Assembly (NCBI RefSeq): GCF_046533115.1
Contig: NZ_JAJQRC010000016.1
Coordinates: forward strand, 1 to 58,823
Reading direction: 5' to 3'
From: JAIRMO01 sp046533115
Lineage (GTDB): Bacteria > Spirochaetota > Spirochaetia > Treponematales > Breznakiellaceae
DNA: 58,823 nucleotides
In this document: piece by piece, positions 9,391 to 18,299 of the stretch
How positions within the stretch are numbered: position 1 is the first letter of the stretch
Layout: each line of letters starts with the position of its first letter
Position numbers and translations under genes: made by a program
Notes under the pieces: generated by a model
What the model was told of the DNA's origin: nothing
The model's database searches: none
What the model saw: only the letters and a program-made list of their open reading frames with translations

Positions 9391-10914
9391 ATGGCTAAAA
9401 CATTGCCTCTGGTAATTATACTTTTTGTTGCGGTAATTTTTCCGCCGGTTTTTGCCGATGCCGGCTACTGGGAAGGAAAGGAACGCGAAGTCAGGCTCAT
9501 CCTGACCGAAGCCTACTACCGCTATATATCGGGAGATGTCGATGCCGCCGTAGAGATGGTGGACACCGCGTTTTCCGAGTATCAAAAAATGGGCTTTGAA
9601 GAGCAGATCCGGACCGTTATCTCCCCGTCCCGGGTACAAAATATAGAAGAATGGTTTGAATATATAAAAACCATCATGCGGGAAGGCAAAAGCCAGGGGG
9701 AGGTACGGGAGAATCAGAACGAACTGCTCTACCTGCTGCGGGTTACCTCGAACCGGCTTGACGGCAAAGAGGAACCGCCGGCCTTGGCCCGGAACTGGGC
9801 CAAAACCGCCGAGGAAATGGCTGCGGTCCTGGCTAAGGCCAATGACTTCTACCTTTCCGGGGACCCCAAGGGGGCAAAGGATCAGGTGGATGTGGCCTAC
9901 TTTCAGTTCTACGAGAAGGTCGGGTTTGAAAAGATCGTGATGAGCCGGATCTCCGGCGCCCGGGCGGCCCAGGTGGAATACCAGTTCAGCGCCATAAAAA
10001 AGGCCATAAACAACCAGGCGCCCCAGGAGGAAATTACCGCGGAGCTTGATACCCTGGCGACTTGGCTCCGGGAGGACGCTGCCCAGCTTGACGGCAGGGA
10101 GGAGAGCGCCATCGCGGTTTTCCTGGGTTCCCTGCTCATCATCGTCCGGGAAGGTTTTGAGGCTATCATCATCGTGGGGGCGATCATCGCCTACCTCCTC
10201 AAGAGCGGCAACAAGAAGCGTACCCGCCCGGTATATTGGGGGTCCCTCGTCGCCCTGGGGGTGAGCGTCATCATGGCCTGGATTTTGAACCGGATCACCA
10301 GCGTCGCCGGGGGGCAGAACCAGGAGATTATCGAAGGGGCCACCATGCTGCTGGCGGTGGTGGTGCTCTTCTACGTGAGCAACTGGATGGTGTCCAAGGC
10401 CGAGGCCGAGGCCTGGTCCGGCTATATCGAAAGCAAGGTCCAGGCATCGATTACCCGGGGGAGCATGTTTTCCCTGGCCTTTGCCGCTTTCCTCGCGGTT
10501 TTCCGGGAAGGGGCGGAGACGATCCTCTTTTACCAGGCCCTCCTGGCCAGTACCGAAACCTATATCAACATGATCTGGCTGGGTCTCGGGGTCGGGGTCG
10601 TTGCCTTGGTTATCATCTATATATTGATCCGGGTTTTGAGCATCCGCCTTCCCCTGAAACCTTTTTTCCTGGGAACCAGCGTCCTGCTCTTTGTCATGTC
10701 CATTACCTTTGTCGGTAACGGCATCAAAGAACTCCAGGAGGGGAATGTCATCGGCGTTACCCAAATTTCAGGGGTGACCTCCGATATTTTGGGGATCTAT
10801 CCCACCCTGGAAACCCTGATCCCCCAGATCGTGCTGCTGGTGATCACCGTGATTACCTTCATCATCCAACTCAGGCGGGGAAAGGCGAAAGCGGCCGCGC
10901 CAAAAGCGGCCTAA
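9391..10914 (+). CDS. FTR1-family iron permease with periplasmic N-domain
   Basis: A 507-residue inner-membrane permease for iron. A signal sequence (residues 1-25) is followed by a periplasmic region built of two related alpha-helical modules of about 110 residues (each with a YLSGD/YISGD-type motif and ending QLDG/RLDG), then a seven-helix FTR1 domain from about residue 250. Both iron-binding REXXE motifs are intact: VREGFEAIIIVG and FREGAETILFY. It is the first gene of a seven-gene operon equivalent to the FTR1-P19 system known from Campylobacter. The ATG at 9391 is preferred over the adjacent TTG; GAGGG lies seven bases upstream. A hairpin follows the stop. Confidence 0.93.
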   Translation: MAKTLPLVIILFVAVIFPPVFADAGYWEGKEREVRLILTEAYYRYISGDVDAAVEMVDTAFSEYQKMGFEEQIRTVISPSRVQNIEEWFEYIKTIMREGKSQGEVRENQNELLYLLRVTSNRLDGKEEPPALARNWAKTAEEMAAVLAKANDFYLSGDPKGAKDQVDVAYFQFYEKVGFEKIVMSRISGARAAQVEYQFSAIKKAINNQAPQEEITAELDTLATWLREDAAQLDGREESAIAVFLGSLLIIVREGFEAIIIVGAIIAYLLKSGNKKRTRPVYWGSLVALGVSVIMAWILNRITSVAGGQNQEIIEGATMLLAVVVLFYVSNWMVSKAEAEAWSGYIESKVQASITRGSMFSLAFAAFLAVFREGAETILFYQALLASTETYINMIWLGLGVGVVALVIIYILIRVLSIRLPLKPFFLGTSVLLFVMSITFVGNGIKELQEGNVIGVTQISGVTSDILGIYPTLETLIPQIVLLVITVITFIIQLRRGKAKAAAPKAA

Positions 10915-10924
10915 CAAATACAGC

Positions 10925-10958
10925 GGCCTTCCCCAAGCCCGACGGTTTCGGGAAGGCC
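10925..10958 (+). terminator. Hairpin between FTR1 and P19 genes
   Basis: GGCCTTCCC (10925-10933) pairs with GGGAAGGCC (10950-10958). No U-run follows, so it is more likely an mRNA-processing, stability or attenuation hairpin than a full terminator. Confidence 0.5.
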
Positions 10959-11021
10959 CTAAACAATGGGAACAACTCAGGTCATAAGACCTGAGAGAAA
11001 AATATGTAGGAGGAGTGTACC

Positions 11022-11612
11022 ATGAATATCAGAAAACTGATGGTACTTCTGTTGATTGTCCTGTGCGGCGTCTCTTTGTTTGCCGGCGGACAGCAGGGCG
11101 GAACCCGCCCTGAAAGTACGGTAACCCCCGGCGAAGCCGCCGGCTTTGAGGAATTCCCCTTGGGAGATGACTTTGAGCTGGGGCCCCTCAATGTGGCGGG
11201 GGTTTATTTCCAGCCCGTGGATATGCTTCCCGCTGCCGCGGGACTTCCCGCGTCCCAGTCGGACATGCATATGGAGGCGGATATTTCCGCCGCTGAAAAC
11301 GATCTGGGCTATGGGGTGGGGGACTTTGTGCCCAACCTGACGGTCCTGTACGAGATCGTCAGATCCACCGGGGAAAAGGTGGAGGGCACGTTTATGCCCA
11401 TGAACGCCAGCGACGGCCCCCACTACGGCGCCAACGTTAAATTGCCCGGTCCCGGCGGTCCCGGGACCTACACGGTGCGTTTCCTCATCCAGAACCCCGA
11501 AGCCCAGGGCTACGTGCTTCACGTGGATCAGGCAACCGGTGTTCCCGGCAGGTTCTGGGGCGCCCCTCTGGAAGCGAAGTGGACCGTAGACTACGCGGGC
11601 CCGGCCTGGTAA
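11022..11612 (+). CDS. Periplasmic iron-binding protein, P19/Tp34 family
   Basis: A 196-residue exported protein (signal sequence VLLLIVLCGVSLFAGG) of the P19/FetP/Tp34 family (Pfam iron transporter). Metal-site features are visible: DMHMEADISA, with the Met/His pair used for copper in P19, and GPHYGANV with a second His. In known systems it binds copper and iron and works with the FTR1 permease next door. A strong GGAGGAG ribosome-binding site precedes the ATG. A homologue in T. pallidum is the lipoprotein Tp34, but no lipobox Cys is seen here, so this one is probably soluble or anchored by its signal helix. Confidence 0.9.
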   Translation: MNIRKLMVLLLIVLCGVSLFAGGQQGGTRPESTVTPGEAAGFEEFPLGDDFELGPLNVAGVYFQPVDMLPAAAGLPASQSDMHMEADISAAENDLGYGVGDFVPNLTVLYEIVRSTGEKVEGTFMPMNASDGPHYGANVKLPGPGGPGTYTVRFLIQNPEAQGYVLHVDQATGVPGRFWGAPLEAKWTVDYAGPAW

Positions 11613-11620
11613 AAAAATAA

Positions 11621-11687
11621 GGCATGAGGGATGGGGAGCAAGGCATGCGGGACGGTTCCCCATGGCTTGCTGCTCATTTCCTCATCC
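11621..11687 (+). repeat. Imperfect long hairpin in the iron operon
   Basis: GGCATGAGGGATGGGGAGCAAGGCATG (11621-11647) is largely complementary to 11661-11687. It resembles the GA-rich hairpin repeats elsewhere and may lower read-through into the downstream genes. Confidence 0.6.
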
Positions 11688-11724
11688 TTTGTTTTTGTAG
11701 TTAGCGTCGTAAAGAAAGGGAATT

Positions 11725-13011
11725 ATGTTAAGATATCTCATCCAGGTGATCGATCATTTATTGACCACTGGGATACTGACCGCCCTGCTGTGGGCGGTAT
11801 TAGTTCAGGAAACCGGAGGAAGCGGAGAGAGACGGAAGATGCCGGCCCTTTGGGGCTGCGCCGCCGGTACGGGGGGGGCCCTGATAATCGCGGTATTGCG
11901 CCGGACCACCGCTCTTATCAGCCAGGGTTTTTTTAATCTCTGGGTTTTATCTTTCGCTATTATATTCGGAATTCTCCATATTCTGTTCTTATGGGAAGTA
12001 GTGCAAAAGCCCTTACGAAACCTGCCGTTTTTGCAAAAACGCCTTTCCCTGGCCGAAGCCATCCCCGGTTATATAAACGCCCTGTTCCCGGGGGCCCTGT
12101 TGTTTTATGCCCTGCCCACTATCTTTCTGTATCCCACGGAATTTGCCCTGGCCGATGAAAGCATATTCAGTACCGATTTTCTGTTTAAATTTATCGGTTT
12201 TATTGCGGGATTACTGGCGGTGATCCTCACCGTCCTTGCCCTGTATAAAACCGGTAAGGGCCTGTCCCCGAAGCGTTTAAAGGTGCTGCTCACCGCTGCC
12301 ATCCTGGTTAATATGTGCCATCAACTGGTCGTCATCGTGCAATTCCTCCTGGCCCGGCGTATCATCCCCATGATCCGCTGGGTCTTCAGGCTCATTGTCG
12401 CGGCGGTTAATAACGATAGTGTTTTTTTCTATGGTCTTATGGGGATAAGCTTTTTGCTTCCCCTCACCCTGTTCATTACCGGTTTACGGACCCCCATTTC
12501 CGGGAAAAACCCCGCGGAACGCCGGAAGATCCGGGCGGGCCTCCGGACAAACCGGCGCTGGTGCCTTACGGTGGCGGTGGGCTTTGTTGTTTCGATTTTC
12601 AGCGTCACGGTGGTCAAGGCCTACACCGAACGGGGGGTAGAATTGTCCCCCGCCGAACCCATGACCATTGCCGGGGAGGAGATCCTCATCCCCATCCCCC
12701 AGGTGGAAGACGGCCACCTGCACCGTTTTGCCTATTACGCCTCGGACGGTACGGAGGTGCGTTTTATTGTGATTAAAAAAAATGAGATCGCCTACGGGGT
12801 GGGGCTTGACGCCTGCGATATCTGCGGCGCCACGGGATATTACGAACGGAAGGGCCAGGTGATCTGCCGGCTCTGCGATGTGGTGATGAATATTTCCACC
12901 ATAGGCTTTAAGGGGGGCTGTAACCCGGTTCCCCTGGCCTACAGTCTCCGCAGCGGGAATATGGTGGTAGAGATAGCGAATTTGGAAAACGAAAAGGTCC
13001 GGTTCAAATAA
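11725..13011 (+). CDS. DUF2318 membrane protein of the iron uptake operon
   Basis: 428 residues. About eight hydrophobic segments occupy residues 1-305, followed by an extracytoplasmic C-terminal DUF2318 domain. That domain carries two Cys pairs, CDIC and CRLC, plus a further Cys (KGGCNPVPL), consistent with a redox cofactor or metal site. It is the counterpart of Cj1660 in the Campylobacter P19 system and is likely to pass electrons or handle iron oxidation state at the outer face. ATG with AGGG upstream. Its stop is 13 bases before the next gene. Confidence 0.88.
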   Translation: MLRYLIQVIDHLLTTGILTALLWAVLVQETGGSGERRKMPALWGCAAGTGGALIIAVLRRTTALISQGFFNLWVLSFAIIFGILHILFLWEVVQKPLRNLPFLQKRLSLAEAIPGYINALFPGALLFYALPTIFLYPTEFALADESIFSTDFLFKFIGFIAGLLAVILTVLALYKTGKGLSPKRLKVLLTAAILVNMCHQLVVIVQFLLARRIIPMIRWVFRLIVAAVNNDSVFFYGLMGISFLLPLTLFITGLRTPISGKNPAERRKIRAGLRTNRRWCLTVAVGFVVSIFSVTVVKAYTERGVELSPAEPMTIAGEEILIPIPQVEDGHLHRFAYYASDGTEVRFIVIKKNEIAYGVGLDACDICGATGYYERKGQVICRLCDVVMNISTIGFKGGCNPVPLAYSLRSGNMVVEIANLENEKVRFK

Positions 13012-13024
13012 CGGGAGGGCTTCG

Positions 13025-14305
13025 ATGTTTTGGAGATTGGTAAAGGGCGCGTTTTTTCGCCAGAAGGGCAAGATGCTTATGGTGGCTTTCACCATAGCCC
13101 TGGGGGCATCCCTGGCTACGGCCATGCTGAACGTCATGCTGGACGTGGGGGATAAGGTCAACCAGGAATTGAAAACCTACGGCGCCAACATTAACGTCAT
13201 TCCCCGGGGAGCTTCCCTGTTGGATGATCTCTACGGGGTGGATGAAGGTTCCGGGGTATCGGATAAATATCTCAATGAAGATGAACTGGGAAATATCAAA
13301 ACCATATTTTGGGCCTTTAATATCGTGGATTTTACGCCCTACCTTAATACCCGGGTCGCCCTTAACGGGCACGGGGATATCACGGCGGTGGGCACCTGGT
13401 TCAGCCACCATTTGGAACTCCCCACCGGGGAGGCCCTGGATACGGGAATGCGGAACATGAAAACCTGGTGGGATGTGGAGGGCAGCTGGCTGCGGGATGA
13501 TGAAGAACCTGCCGTCATGGTGGGAAAAACCGTGGCGGACCAGTACCGGCTCCGCCTGGGGGATACCATTACCCTCCGGGGCCCGGTCCAAACCGGGGAA
13601 TTTACGGTAACCGGCATCTTTTATGCCGGGGGAGATGAGGATGGGGCGATCTACCTCCCCCTGGCGGCCACCCAGAAACTTTCCGGCAGGCCGGGCCTGG
13701 TGAGCCGGGTAGAGGTGAGCGCCCTTACCACCCCGGACAACGAGCTTTCCCGCCGGGCCGCCCAGGACCCCCAGGGGCTTTCCATCAAGGAGTGGGAGAC
13801 CTGGTACTGTACCGCCTATGTGAGCGCCATCTGTTATCAGATTGACGAGGTGATCACCGATGCGGTTTCCAAGCCCATCCGGCAGGTGGCGGAATCCGAA
13901 GGGGCCATTCTGGAAAAAACCCAGCTTCTGATGCTCCTCATCACCCTGTTAAGCCTGGCCGGTTCCGCCCTGGGGATATCCAACCTGGTTACCGCCAGCG
14001 TGATGGAACGGGCCGCGGAGATCGGGCTCCTCAAGGCGGTGGGGGCCTATGACGGCCCCATCAGCGCCCTGGTCCTCACGGAGATCGGCATCACGGGGAT
14101 CCTGGGGGGCGCGGCCGGTTACTTTGCCGGTCTGGGTTTTGCCCGGATCATCGGGCAGTCGGTTTTTGGTTCCGCCATTGAAATTAAACCCCTGGTCATT
14201 CCCCTGGTGGCCGTATTGGTGTGCCTGGTTACCATGGCGGGGAGTATCCCTTCAATCCGGCTCCTCCTCTCCCTCAGGCCCGCGGAGGTGCTTCATGGAC
14301 GGTAA
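13025..14305 (+). CDS. FtsX-like ABC transporter permease (iron operon, first)
   Basis: 426 residues with the MacB/FtsX plan: an N-terminal membrane helix (about 18-40), a large extracytoplasmic domain (about 45-290) and three C-terminal helices (about 300-420) with AEIGLLKAVGA, the conserved cytoplasmic coupling motif. Paired with the following permease and ATPase to form a MacB-type transporter, as in Cj1661-Cj1663. These transporters usually do not move substrate through the membrane but transmit force to periplasmic partners; here the partner may be P19. GGGAGG precedes the ATG. Confidence 0.88.
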   Translation: MFWRLVKGAFFRQKGKMLMVAFTIALGASLATAMLNVMLDVGDKVNQELKTYGANINVIPRGASLLDDLYGVDEGSGVSDKYLNEDELGNIKTIFWAFNIVDFTPYLNTRVALNGHGDITAVGTWFSHHLELPTGEALDTGMRNMKTWWDVEGSWLRDDEEPAVMVGKTVADQYRLRLGDTITLRGPVQTGEFTVTGIFYAGGDEDGAIYLPLAATQKLSGRPGLVSRVEVSALTTPDNELSRRAAQDPQGLSIKEWETWYCTAYVSAICYQIDEVITDAVSKPIRQVAESEGAILEKTQLLMLLITLLSLAGSALGISNLVTASVMERAAEIGLLKAVGAYDGPISALVLTEIGITGILGGAAGYFAGLGFARIIGQSVFGSAIEIKPLVIPLVAVLVCLVTMAGSIPSIRLLLSLRPAEVLHGR

Positions 14306-14319
14306 AAAGCGGGGACAGC

Positions 14320-15480
14320 ATGAATAAACAACGGTTCTACCTCAAGATGGTGGCCAGTTCCCTCCTCCGCCGGCGGTCCCGGATGATCGTGGCCCTTTTG
14401 GCGGTAGCCGTGGGGGCAACCATTCTCTCGGGACTCAGTACCATTTATTACGATATTCCCCGGCAAATGGGCCAGGAGTTCCGTTCCTATGGGACCAACT
14501 TTGTCCTGGTTCCCGCGGGGAACGAGGCCACCATCACCATGGACCGGGTCAGGGAAACCCTGGCCTACCTTCCCCAAAAGGACCTGGTGGGAGCCGCCCC
14601 CTACCGTTACCGGATGGTGAAGATAAACGAACAGCCCTTTATGGCGGCGGGAACCGAATTGCAGGAAGCCCGGAAGACCAGCCCCTATTGGCTGGTCCAG
14701 GGCCGTTGGCCCGAATCCCCCGGGGAAGCCCTGATCGGCCAGGAGGTGGCCGAGCGGATCCGCCTGCTGCCGGGGAGCGAATTTACCATTAACGGCACCG
14801 GAGCGGAGGGCAGAAAGATCACCGCCCCCGACGGTATCACCGAAGGCCGCCTGTTCCGGGTGTCCGGGGTGGTGCAGACCGGCGGCACCGAAGAGGCCTT
14901 CATCTTTCTGTCCCTCCAGGATTTTGACGACATGATAGGCGAGGGGGGCAGGATCGATGTGGTGGAGTGCAGCATTTCCGCCTCCGGCAGCGACCTGCAG
15001 GCCCTGGCCGACCGGATCAGCGCGGAGGTTTCCGGGGTAAGCCCCCGGCTGGTGAAACGGGTTACCGATTCCGAGGGGGCGGTGTTGACCAAGCTCCGGG
15101 CCCTGATCTACCTGGTCACGGTGATCGTCCTCCTCCTCATTATGATATGCGTGGCCACCACCATGATGGCGGTGGTGGCGGAACGGCGCAAAGAGATAGG
15201 ACTGCGGAAGGCCCTGGGGGCGGCGAACTCCAGCCTCATCATTGAATTTTTGGGGGAAGGGATTTTCCTGGGCGCCATCGGGGGTATCCTGGGGGCGCTG
15301 TTCGGTTTTTTCTTTGCCCAGATGGTGAGTATCAACGTGTTCAGCCGGTCCATCGGGTTTAGACCCCTGGTGGCGCCCGCCACCATTCTGGTATCGGTGA
15401 TCATCACCGCCCTGGCCTGCCTTATCCCGGTGCGGAGGGCGACCGATGTGGACCCCGCCATTGTGTTACGAGGAGAATGA
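14320..15480 (+). CDS. FtsX-like ABC transporter permease (iron operon, second)
   Basis: 386 residues with the same architecture as the preceding permease: one N-terminal helix, an extracytoplasmic domain and three C-terminal helices, with RRKEIGLRKALGA as the coupling segment. Start at ATG 14320, 14 bases after the previous stop; the longer open frame overlaps the upstream gene. Stop TGA at 15478-15480 is one base ahead of the ATPase start, indicating translational coupling. Not highly similar to the first permease, so the pair probably forms a heterodimer. Confidence 0.88.
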   Translation: MNKQRFYLKMVASSLLRRRSRMIVALLAVAVGATILSGLSTIYYDIPRQMGQEFRSYGTNFVLVPAGNEATITMDRVRETLAYLPQKDLVGAAPYRYRMVKINEQPFMAAGTELQEARKTSPYWLVQGRWPESPGEALIGQEVAERIRLLPGSEFTINGTGAEGRKITAPDGITEGRLFRVSGVVQTGGTEEAFIFLSLQDFDDMIGEGGRIDVVECSISASGSDLQALADRISAEVSGVSPRLVKRVTDSEGAVLTKLRALIYLVTVIVLLLIMICVATTMMAVVAERRKEIGLRKALGAANSSLIIEFLGEGIFLGAIGGILGALFGFFFAQMVSINVFSRSIGFRPLVAPATILVSVIITALACLIPVRRATDVDPAIVLRGE

Positions 15481-15481
15481 T

Positions 15482-16153
15482 ATGGACCTATTGGAACTCA
15501 AGGGTATCTCGAAGGTGTACGGAAACCTCAAGGCCCTGCAAAACATAGACCTGACGGTGAAGCAGGGGGAATGGCTGGCAATTATGGGCCCCTCCGGTTC
15601 GGGAAAGACCACCATGATGAACATCATCGGCTGTATGGATAAACCCAGTTCCGGTTCGGTTTATTTAGATGGCCGGAATATTTCCCAGGAAAGCGCCCGG
15701 AATCTTACCACCCTGCGGCGGGATAAGATCGGCCTTATCTTTCAGCAGTTTCACCTGGTGAACTACCTGACCGCCCTGGAGAATGTGATGGTGGCCCAGT
15801 ACTACCACAGTATGCCCGACGAGAAGGAAGCCCTGGAAGCCCTGGATCGGGTGGGCCTTGCCGACCGGGCCAAGCATCTGCCCAGCCAGCTTTCCGGCGG
15901 GGAACAGCAGCGGGTCTGCATAGCCCGGGCGCTGATCAACTATCCCATGCTTATCCTGGCGGATGAACCCACCGGAAATCTGGACGAGACCAATGAAAAT
16001 ATGGTCATTGCTATTTTTAAGAAGCTCCATGCCGAGGGCAGTACCATTATTGTGGTAACCCACGACCCGGAGGTGGCCGAGGACGCGGAGCGGACCGTGG
16101 TACTGGAACACGGACGGGTTGCCCGGATCTTGCAAAATAAGCAGCCGGGATAG
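15482..16153 (+). CDS. ABC transporter ATP-binding protein (MacB/LolD type)
   Basis: 223 residues. Walker A GPSGSGKTT (about residues 37-45), Q-loop FQQFHLV, signature LSGGEQQR, Walker B LILADEPTGNLD and the H-loop VVTHDPEVAE are all intact. It powers the two FtsX-like permeases upstream. ATG at 15482 with GAGGAG; it nearly overlaps the upstream stop. Confidence 0.93.
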   Translation: MDLLELKGISKVYGNLKALQNIDLTVKQGEWLAIMGPSGSGKTTMMNIIGCMDKPSSGSVYLDGRNISQESARNLTTLRRDKIGLIFQQFHLVNYLTALENVMVAQYYHSMPDEKEALEALDRVGLADRAKHLPSQLSGGEQQRVCIARALINYPMLILADEPTGNLDETNENMVIAIFKKLHAEGSTIIVVTHDPEVAEDAERTVVLEHGRVARILQNKQPG

Positions 16154-16162
16154 GAGGAAAAG

Positions 16163-16576
16163 GTGAAAAAATGGTTCATGCTTTTTAGTTTGGCGCTGGG
16201 GCTGGTTTTTTCCGGCTGCGCCGGGGCAAACTATCAGGACGGGGTCTTTTCCGGCCGAAGCGGCGAGGACGATACCGGGGCCTGGGGAGAAGTAACGATC
16301 ACCATCGAGGAGGGGCGGATTGCCGGGTGCCGGTTTATTACCCGGCAGAAGGACGGCACCGTCAAAGATGAAAACTACGGCAAGGTGAACGGGGAAATCT
16401 CCAACCGTGATTTTTACGACAAGGCCCAGCTTGCGGTGCGGGCCATGGCGCAATACGCCCGGCAGTACGAGGAGACCGGGGACATAAAAAAGGTCGACGC
16501 GGTGAGCGGCGCCACCATTGCCTATAACCAATTTTTGGAAGCCCTTGAAAATGCTCTGGGGCAGGCAAAAAAATGA
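16163..16576 (+). CDS. FMN-binding-domain lipoprotein
   Basis: 137 residues. A lipoprotein signal (LALGLVFSGC) gives an acylated Cys at residue 19. The rest is one FMN-binding domain ending in DAVSGATIAYNQ, the S-G-A-T motif whose Thr is covalently flavinylated by ApbE-type transferases. A membrane-anchored flavin carrier in an iron uptake operon suggests extracytoplasmic electron transfer, for example iron reduction before FTR1 or reduction of DUF2318. It occupies the place of the thioredoxin-like genes found in the Campylobacter operon. GTG start with a strong TAGGAGG. Confidence 0.88.
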   Translation: MKKWFMLFSLALGLVFSGCAGANYQDGVFSGRSGEDDTGAWGEVTITIEEGRIAGCRFITRQKDGTVKDENYGKVNGEISNRDFYDKAQLAVRAMAQYARQYEETGDIKKVDAVSGATIAYNQFLEALENALGQAKK

Positions 16577-16694
16577 GGTGAATAAATACAATCCCCCGGG
16601 CCGGGAAGATCGTCACCCCTTTCTTCGATCTTTTCGGCAAGCCCCTGATCCCCCCCATATATGGCCGGTTTCAGGGATTGAGGTTTTGTATTTG

Positions 16695-16725
16695 CCCGGG
16701 GGCGTCCGCGTCCCCGGGTTTTTTT
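16695..16725 (+). terminator. Rho-independent terminator of the iron operon
   Basis: CCCGGGGGCG (16695-16704) pairs with CGTCCCCGGG (16709-16718, one G-U), with a four-base loop followed by seven T residues (16719-16725). Confidence 0.9.
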
Positions 16726-16746
16726 AGGCGCTAGAAATTCCCCGGG

Positions 16747-18111
16747 TTACCCGGCAAGCCTTTGTAATACCTTTAATTCACGGCGCATGAAAAGTGCCGA
16801 TATTATCACCGAAAGTACGTCTGATACGGGCATGGTGAGGAAAATCCCGTCCAGGCCGAGAAACAGGGGGAGGACGATCAGCAGGGGGATAAATATCAGG
16901 AGCTGCCGGGACATACCCAGGATCGTGCCCTGGATAGGTTTTCCCACGGCTTGAAAATAATTGGAAGTGATTATCTGAAAACCAATGAGGGGCAGGGCGG
17001 CGGTACATATCCTGATGGCGCGGACACACATCGTCCGGAGCTCACCCGCCGCCTGGGTAAAGATGGCGGTGAAAAATTGGGGGAAAAGCTGGAGCAGCAA
17101 AAACCCCGCGGTAAACATGGCGGTGCCCACTTTAATTGAAAGCCAATAGGCCTCCCGCACCCGGTGGTATTTTTTTGCCCCGTAGTTATAGCCGATGATG
17201 GGCTGGACCCCCTGATTAAGCCCCTGGAGGGGCATAAAAATTATCATGATGATACTGCCCACAATCCCCATGGTGGTTATGGCCACGTCTCCGCCGTAAT
17301 AACTCAAGGAGCGGTTTTGAATGACATTGACCAATCCCATGGCCAGGGGCATGACACAGGGGGCAAGGCCGAGGGCCATGATGTCGAGGCTGAGCTTCAG
17401 GGTCAGTTTCATCTCCCGGATACGGAAGCGGAGGGCGGTAAAGCGGGAGTTAAAATAGGCCATCACAAACACAAAGGAGATAAACTGGGAGATAATAGTA
17501 GCCCATGCGGCGCCGGCTATCCCCAGGCCGAAAACAAAAATAAAGATGGGGTCCAGGATGATGTTTAATACCGCCCCGATGATCTGGGTAAGCATGGATG
17601 TTTTGGGATGCCCGTCGGATCGGATAAAATGGTTGATCCCCGGCCCCATGGCGCTGAAGATACCGCCGTAGAGGATGATCCGTAAATAGGTTTTTGCGTA
17701 GGGAAAAATCGCCTCGCTGGCCCCCAGGACATGGATGAGGATCTTATCAAGAAAGATAAAGGAGAAGAGGATTACCACCCCCGGTATCAGGAAAAGCAGG
17801 GCAAAGGCATGGCCCATGATCTTTTCCACCTCATGCCGGCGTCCTTCCCCCAGACGGATGGAAAACAGGGCGTTCGCCCCAACCCCGATTAATATGGACG
17901 ACGCCATGAGCGTCATCATCAGGGGCATGACGATGGTTATCCCCGCTATACCCAGGGGATCGACCCCCTGGCCGATGTAGATTCGGTCCACGATATTATA
18001 AATGGTGTTAACCAACATACCCACCACCGCGGGTATAGAAAAATCAAACAACAATTTACCGATTTTTTCCGTTCCCAGCCGTTCGGTTGCTCTTAGTCTT
18101 TTTTCGGTCAT
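16747..18111 (-). CDS. MATE family efflux transporter
   Basis: A 454-residue protein with about twelve membrane helices in two similar halves (each beginning with an NTIYNIVDRIYIGQG- or GLNQGVQPIIGYNYGA-like segment), typical of the DinF/MepA branch of MATE Na+ or H+ antiporters that export drugs or metabolites. It stands alone, convergent with the iron operon and divergent from leuC. No ribosome-binding site precedes the ATG; instead the promoter -10 lies nine bases upstream, so the message may be leaderless. Confidence 0.9.
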   Translation of the reverse strand: MTEKRLRATERLGTEKIGKLLFDFSIPAVVGMLVNTIYNIVDRIYIGQGVDPLGIAGITIVMPLMMTLMASSILIGVGANALFSIRLGEGRRHEVEKIMGHAFALLFLIPGVVILFSFIFLDKILIHVLGASEAIFPYAKTYLRIILYGGIFSAMGPGINHFIRSDGHPKTSMLTQIIGAVLNIILDPIFIFVFGLGIAGAAWATIISQFISFVFVMAYFNSRFTALRFRIREMKLTLKLSLDIMALGLAPCVMPLAMGLVNVIQNRSLSYYGGDVAITTMGIVGSIIMIIFMPLQGLNQGVQPIIGYNYGAKKYHRVREAYWLSIKVGTAMFTAGFLLLQLFPQFFTAIFTQAAGELRTMCVRAIRICTAALPLIGFQIITSNYFQAVGKPIQGTILGMSRQLLIFIPLLIVLPLFLGLDGIFLTMPVSDVLSVIISALFMRRELKVLQRLAG

Positions 18112-18120
18112 GAAGTGCTA

Positions 18121-18148
18121 TTTTTATGGGATTATCGATGCTTGTCAA
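18121..18148 (-). promoter_or_regulatory. Promoter of the MATE gene
   Basis: Minus-strand TTGACA (18143-18148) and TAAAAA (18121-18126) have 16 bases between them. Transcription would begin within a few bases of the ATG at 18111. Confidence 0.55.
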
Positions 18149-18182
18149 GAGCGGATGGGGGCATTTTGTGAAAAATCGGTCC

Positions 18183-18211
18183 TTGACAAGGGTAATGAGG
18201 GTAATTATAGT
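18183..18211 (+). promoter_or_regulatory. Sigma70-type promoter of the leuCD-cstA operon
   Basis: TTGACA (18183-18188) and TATAGT (18206-18211) with a 17-base spacer. The leader of about 80 bases contains a GTTTCA-GATT-TGAAAC hairpin (18223-18238). Confidence 0.75.
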
Positions 18212-18299
18212 AAATCGAGCTGGTTTCAGATTTGAAACTGCCAAGCCGTGGGGATCATGGGGACTTATGAAGGGGATTCCTTTTAGATAAGGTAACAGT

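Noticed and set aside
9334..10764. Minus-strand open frame opposite the FTR1 gene
   Set aside because: Low-complexity Gly/Pro/Asp translation without motifs, lying fully inside a clear permease gene.
18212..18299. leuC leader considered as a T-box or leucine attenuator
   Set aside because: No T-box core sequence, no leucine-rich leader peptide and no terminator; only a short hairpin is present.
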